From positions 20,687,666-20,751,665 of the forward strand of contig CM038919.1 in NCBI GenBank assembly GCA_021904315.1: a stretch of 64,000 nt of DNA, given 5' to 3'. Shown piece after piece: positions 63,908 through 64,000 of this stretch. Below the pieces are notes generated by a model. The model made no database searches, was not told where the DNA came from, and saw only the letters and a program-made list of their open reading frames with translations. This stretch comes from Sphagnum magellanicum (taxonomy: Eukaryota; Streptophyta; Sphagnopsida; Sphagnales; Sphagnaceae). A program made the position numbers and the translations under genes. Position 1 is the first letter of the stretch. The number at the start of each line of letters is the position of its first letter.

Positions 63908-64000
63908 TGAATAAGTGTTCTATTACCAACTTGTGTTTAGTGATGAGTGTGTTTACCTTATCACTCTCAAAAACCAATTGGGATCATAAAATCGATCAAT
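63199..64000. other. Non-coding right edge
   Basis: Short frames only. An (AT)n microsatellite of about 17 units lies at 63870-63904. No gene. Confidence 0.5.

Overview
The window looks like nuclear DNA of a land plant with a large, AT-rich, repeat-laden genome. Genes are sparse and have GT-AG introns, short TTTAGGG-type motifs are scattered throughout, and CACTA and hAT transposase remnants are present. A gene of the microbial-type terpene synthase-like (MTPSL) class at the left edge points to a non-seed plant (lycophyte, fern or bryophyte), where that class is known. A Penelope-like reverse transcriptase fits a plant outside the flowering plants. The species cannot be fixed from the sequence.

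Layout. 0-1.6 kb: 5' three exons of an MTPSL gene on the minus strand, running off the left edge. 1.85-2.24 kb: a short inverted-repeat element. 4.5-6.4 kb: a hAT-like transposase relic in one frame with six stops. 7.3-8.7 kb: a degenerate 150-170 bp tandem array. 13.0-17.3 kb: a decayed UDP-rhamnose synthase (RHM) gene on the minus strand, with intron positions still visible and a 290-bp repeat duplicated into two successive introns. 17.8-19.4 kb: a CACTA transposase fragment abutting a hAT transposase tail. 19.4-23.9 kb: AT-rich DNA without genes. 23.97-25.23 kb: a decaying ubiquitin-like/RING gene on the minus strand. 27.08-27.80 kb: an intact, intronless eEF1B gene. 28.87-30.03 kb: a truncated Penelope-like element flanked by a perfect 19-bp direct repeat. 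30.62-31.97 kb: an intact single-exon gene for a coiled-coil protein on the minus strand. From 32.7 kb to the right edge I found no convincing intact gene. That half is a patchwork of MITEs, a long-inverted-repeat element, tandem arrays, microsatellites, perfect hairpins, an SINE-like tRNA relic and one undeciphered degraded reading frame.

Only three loci look potentially functional: the MTPSL gene (specialised terpenoid metabolism, possibly plastid-targeted), eEF1B (translation elongation) and the coiled-coil protein. They do not form a pathway. RHM and the UBL/RING gene are pseudogenes here, and the rest is mobile-element or repeat DNA. Exon borders and frameshift positions were derived by hand and need transcript or alignment confirmation.
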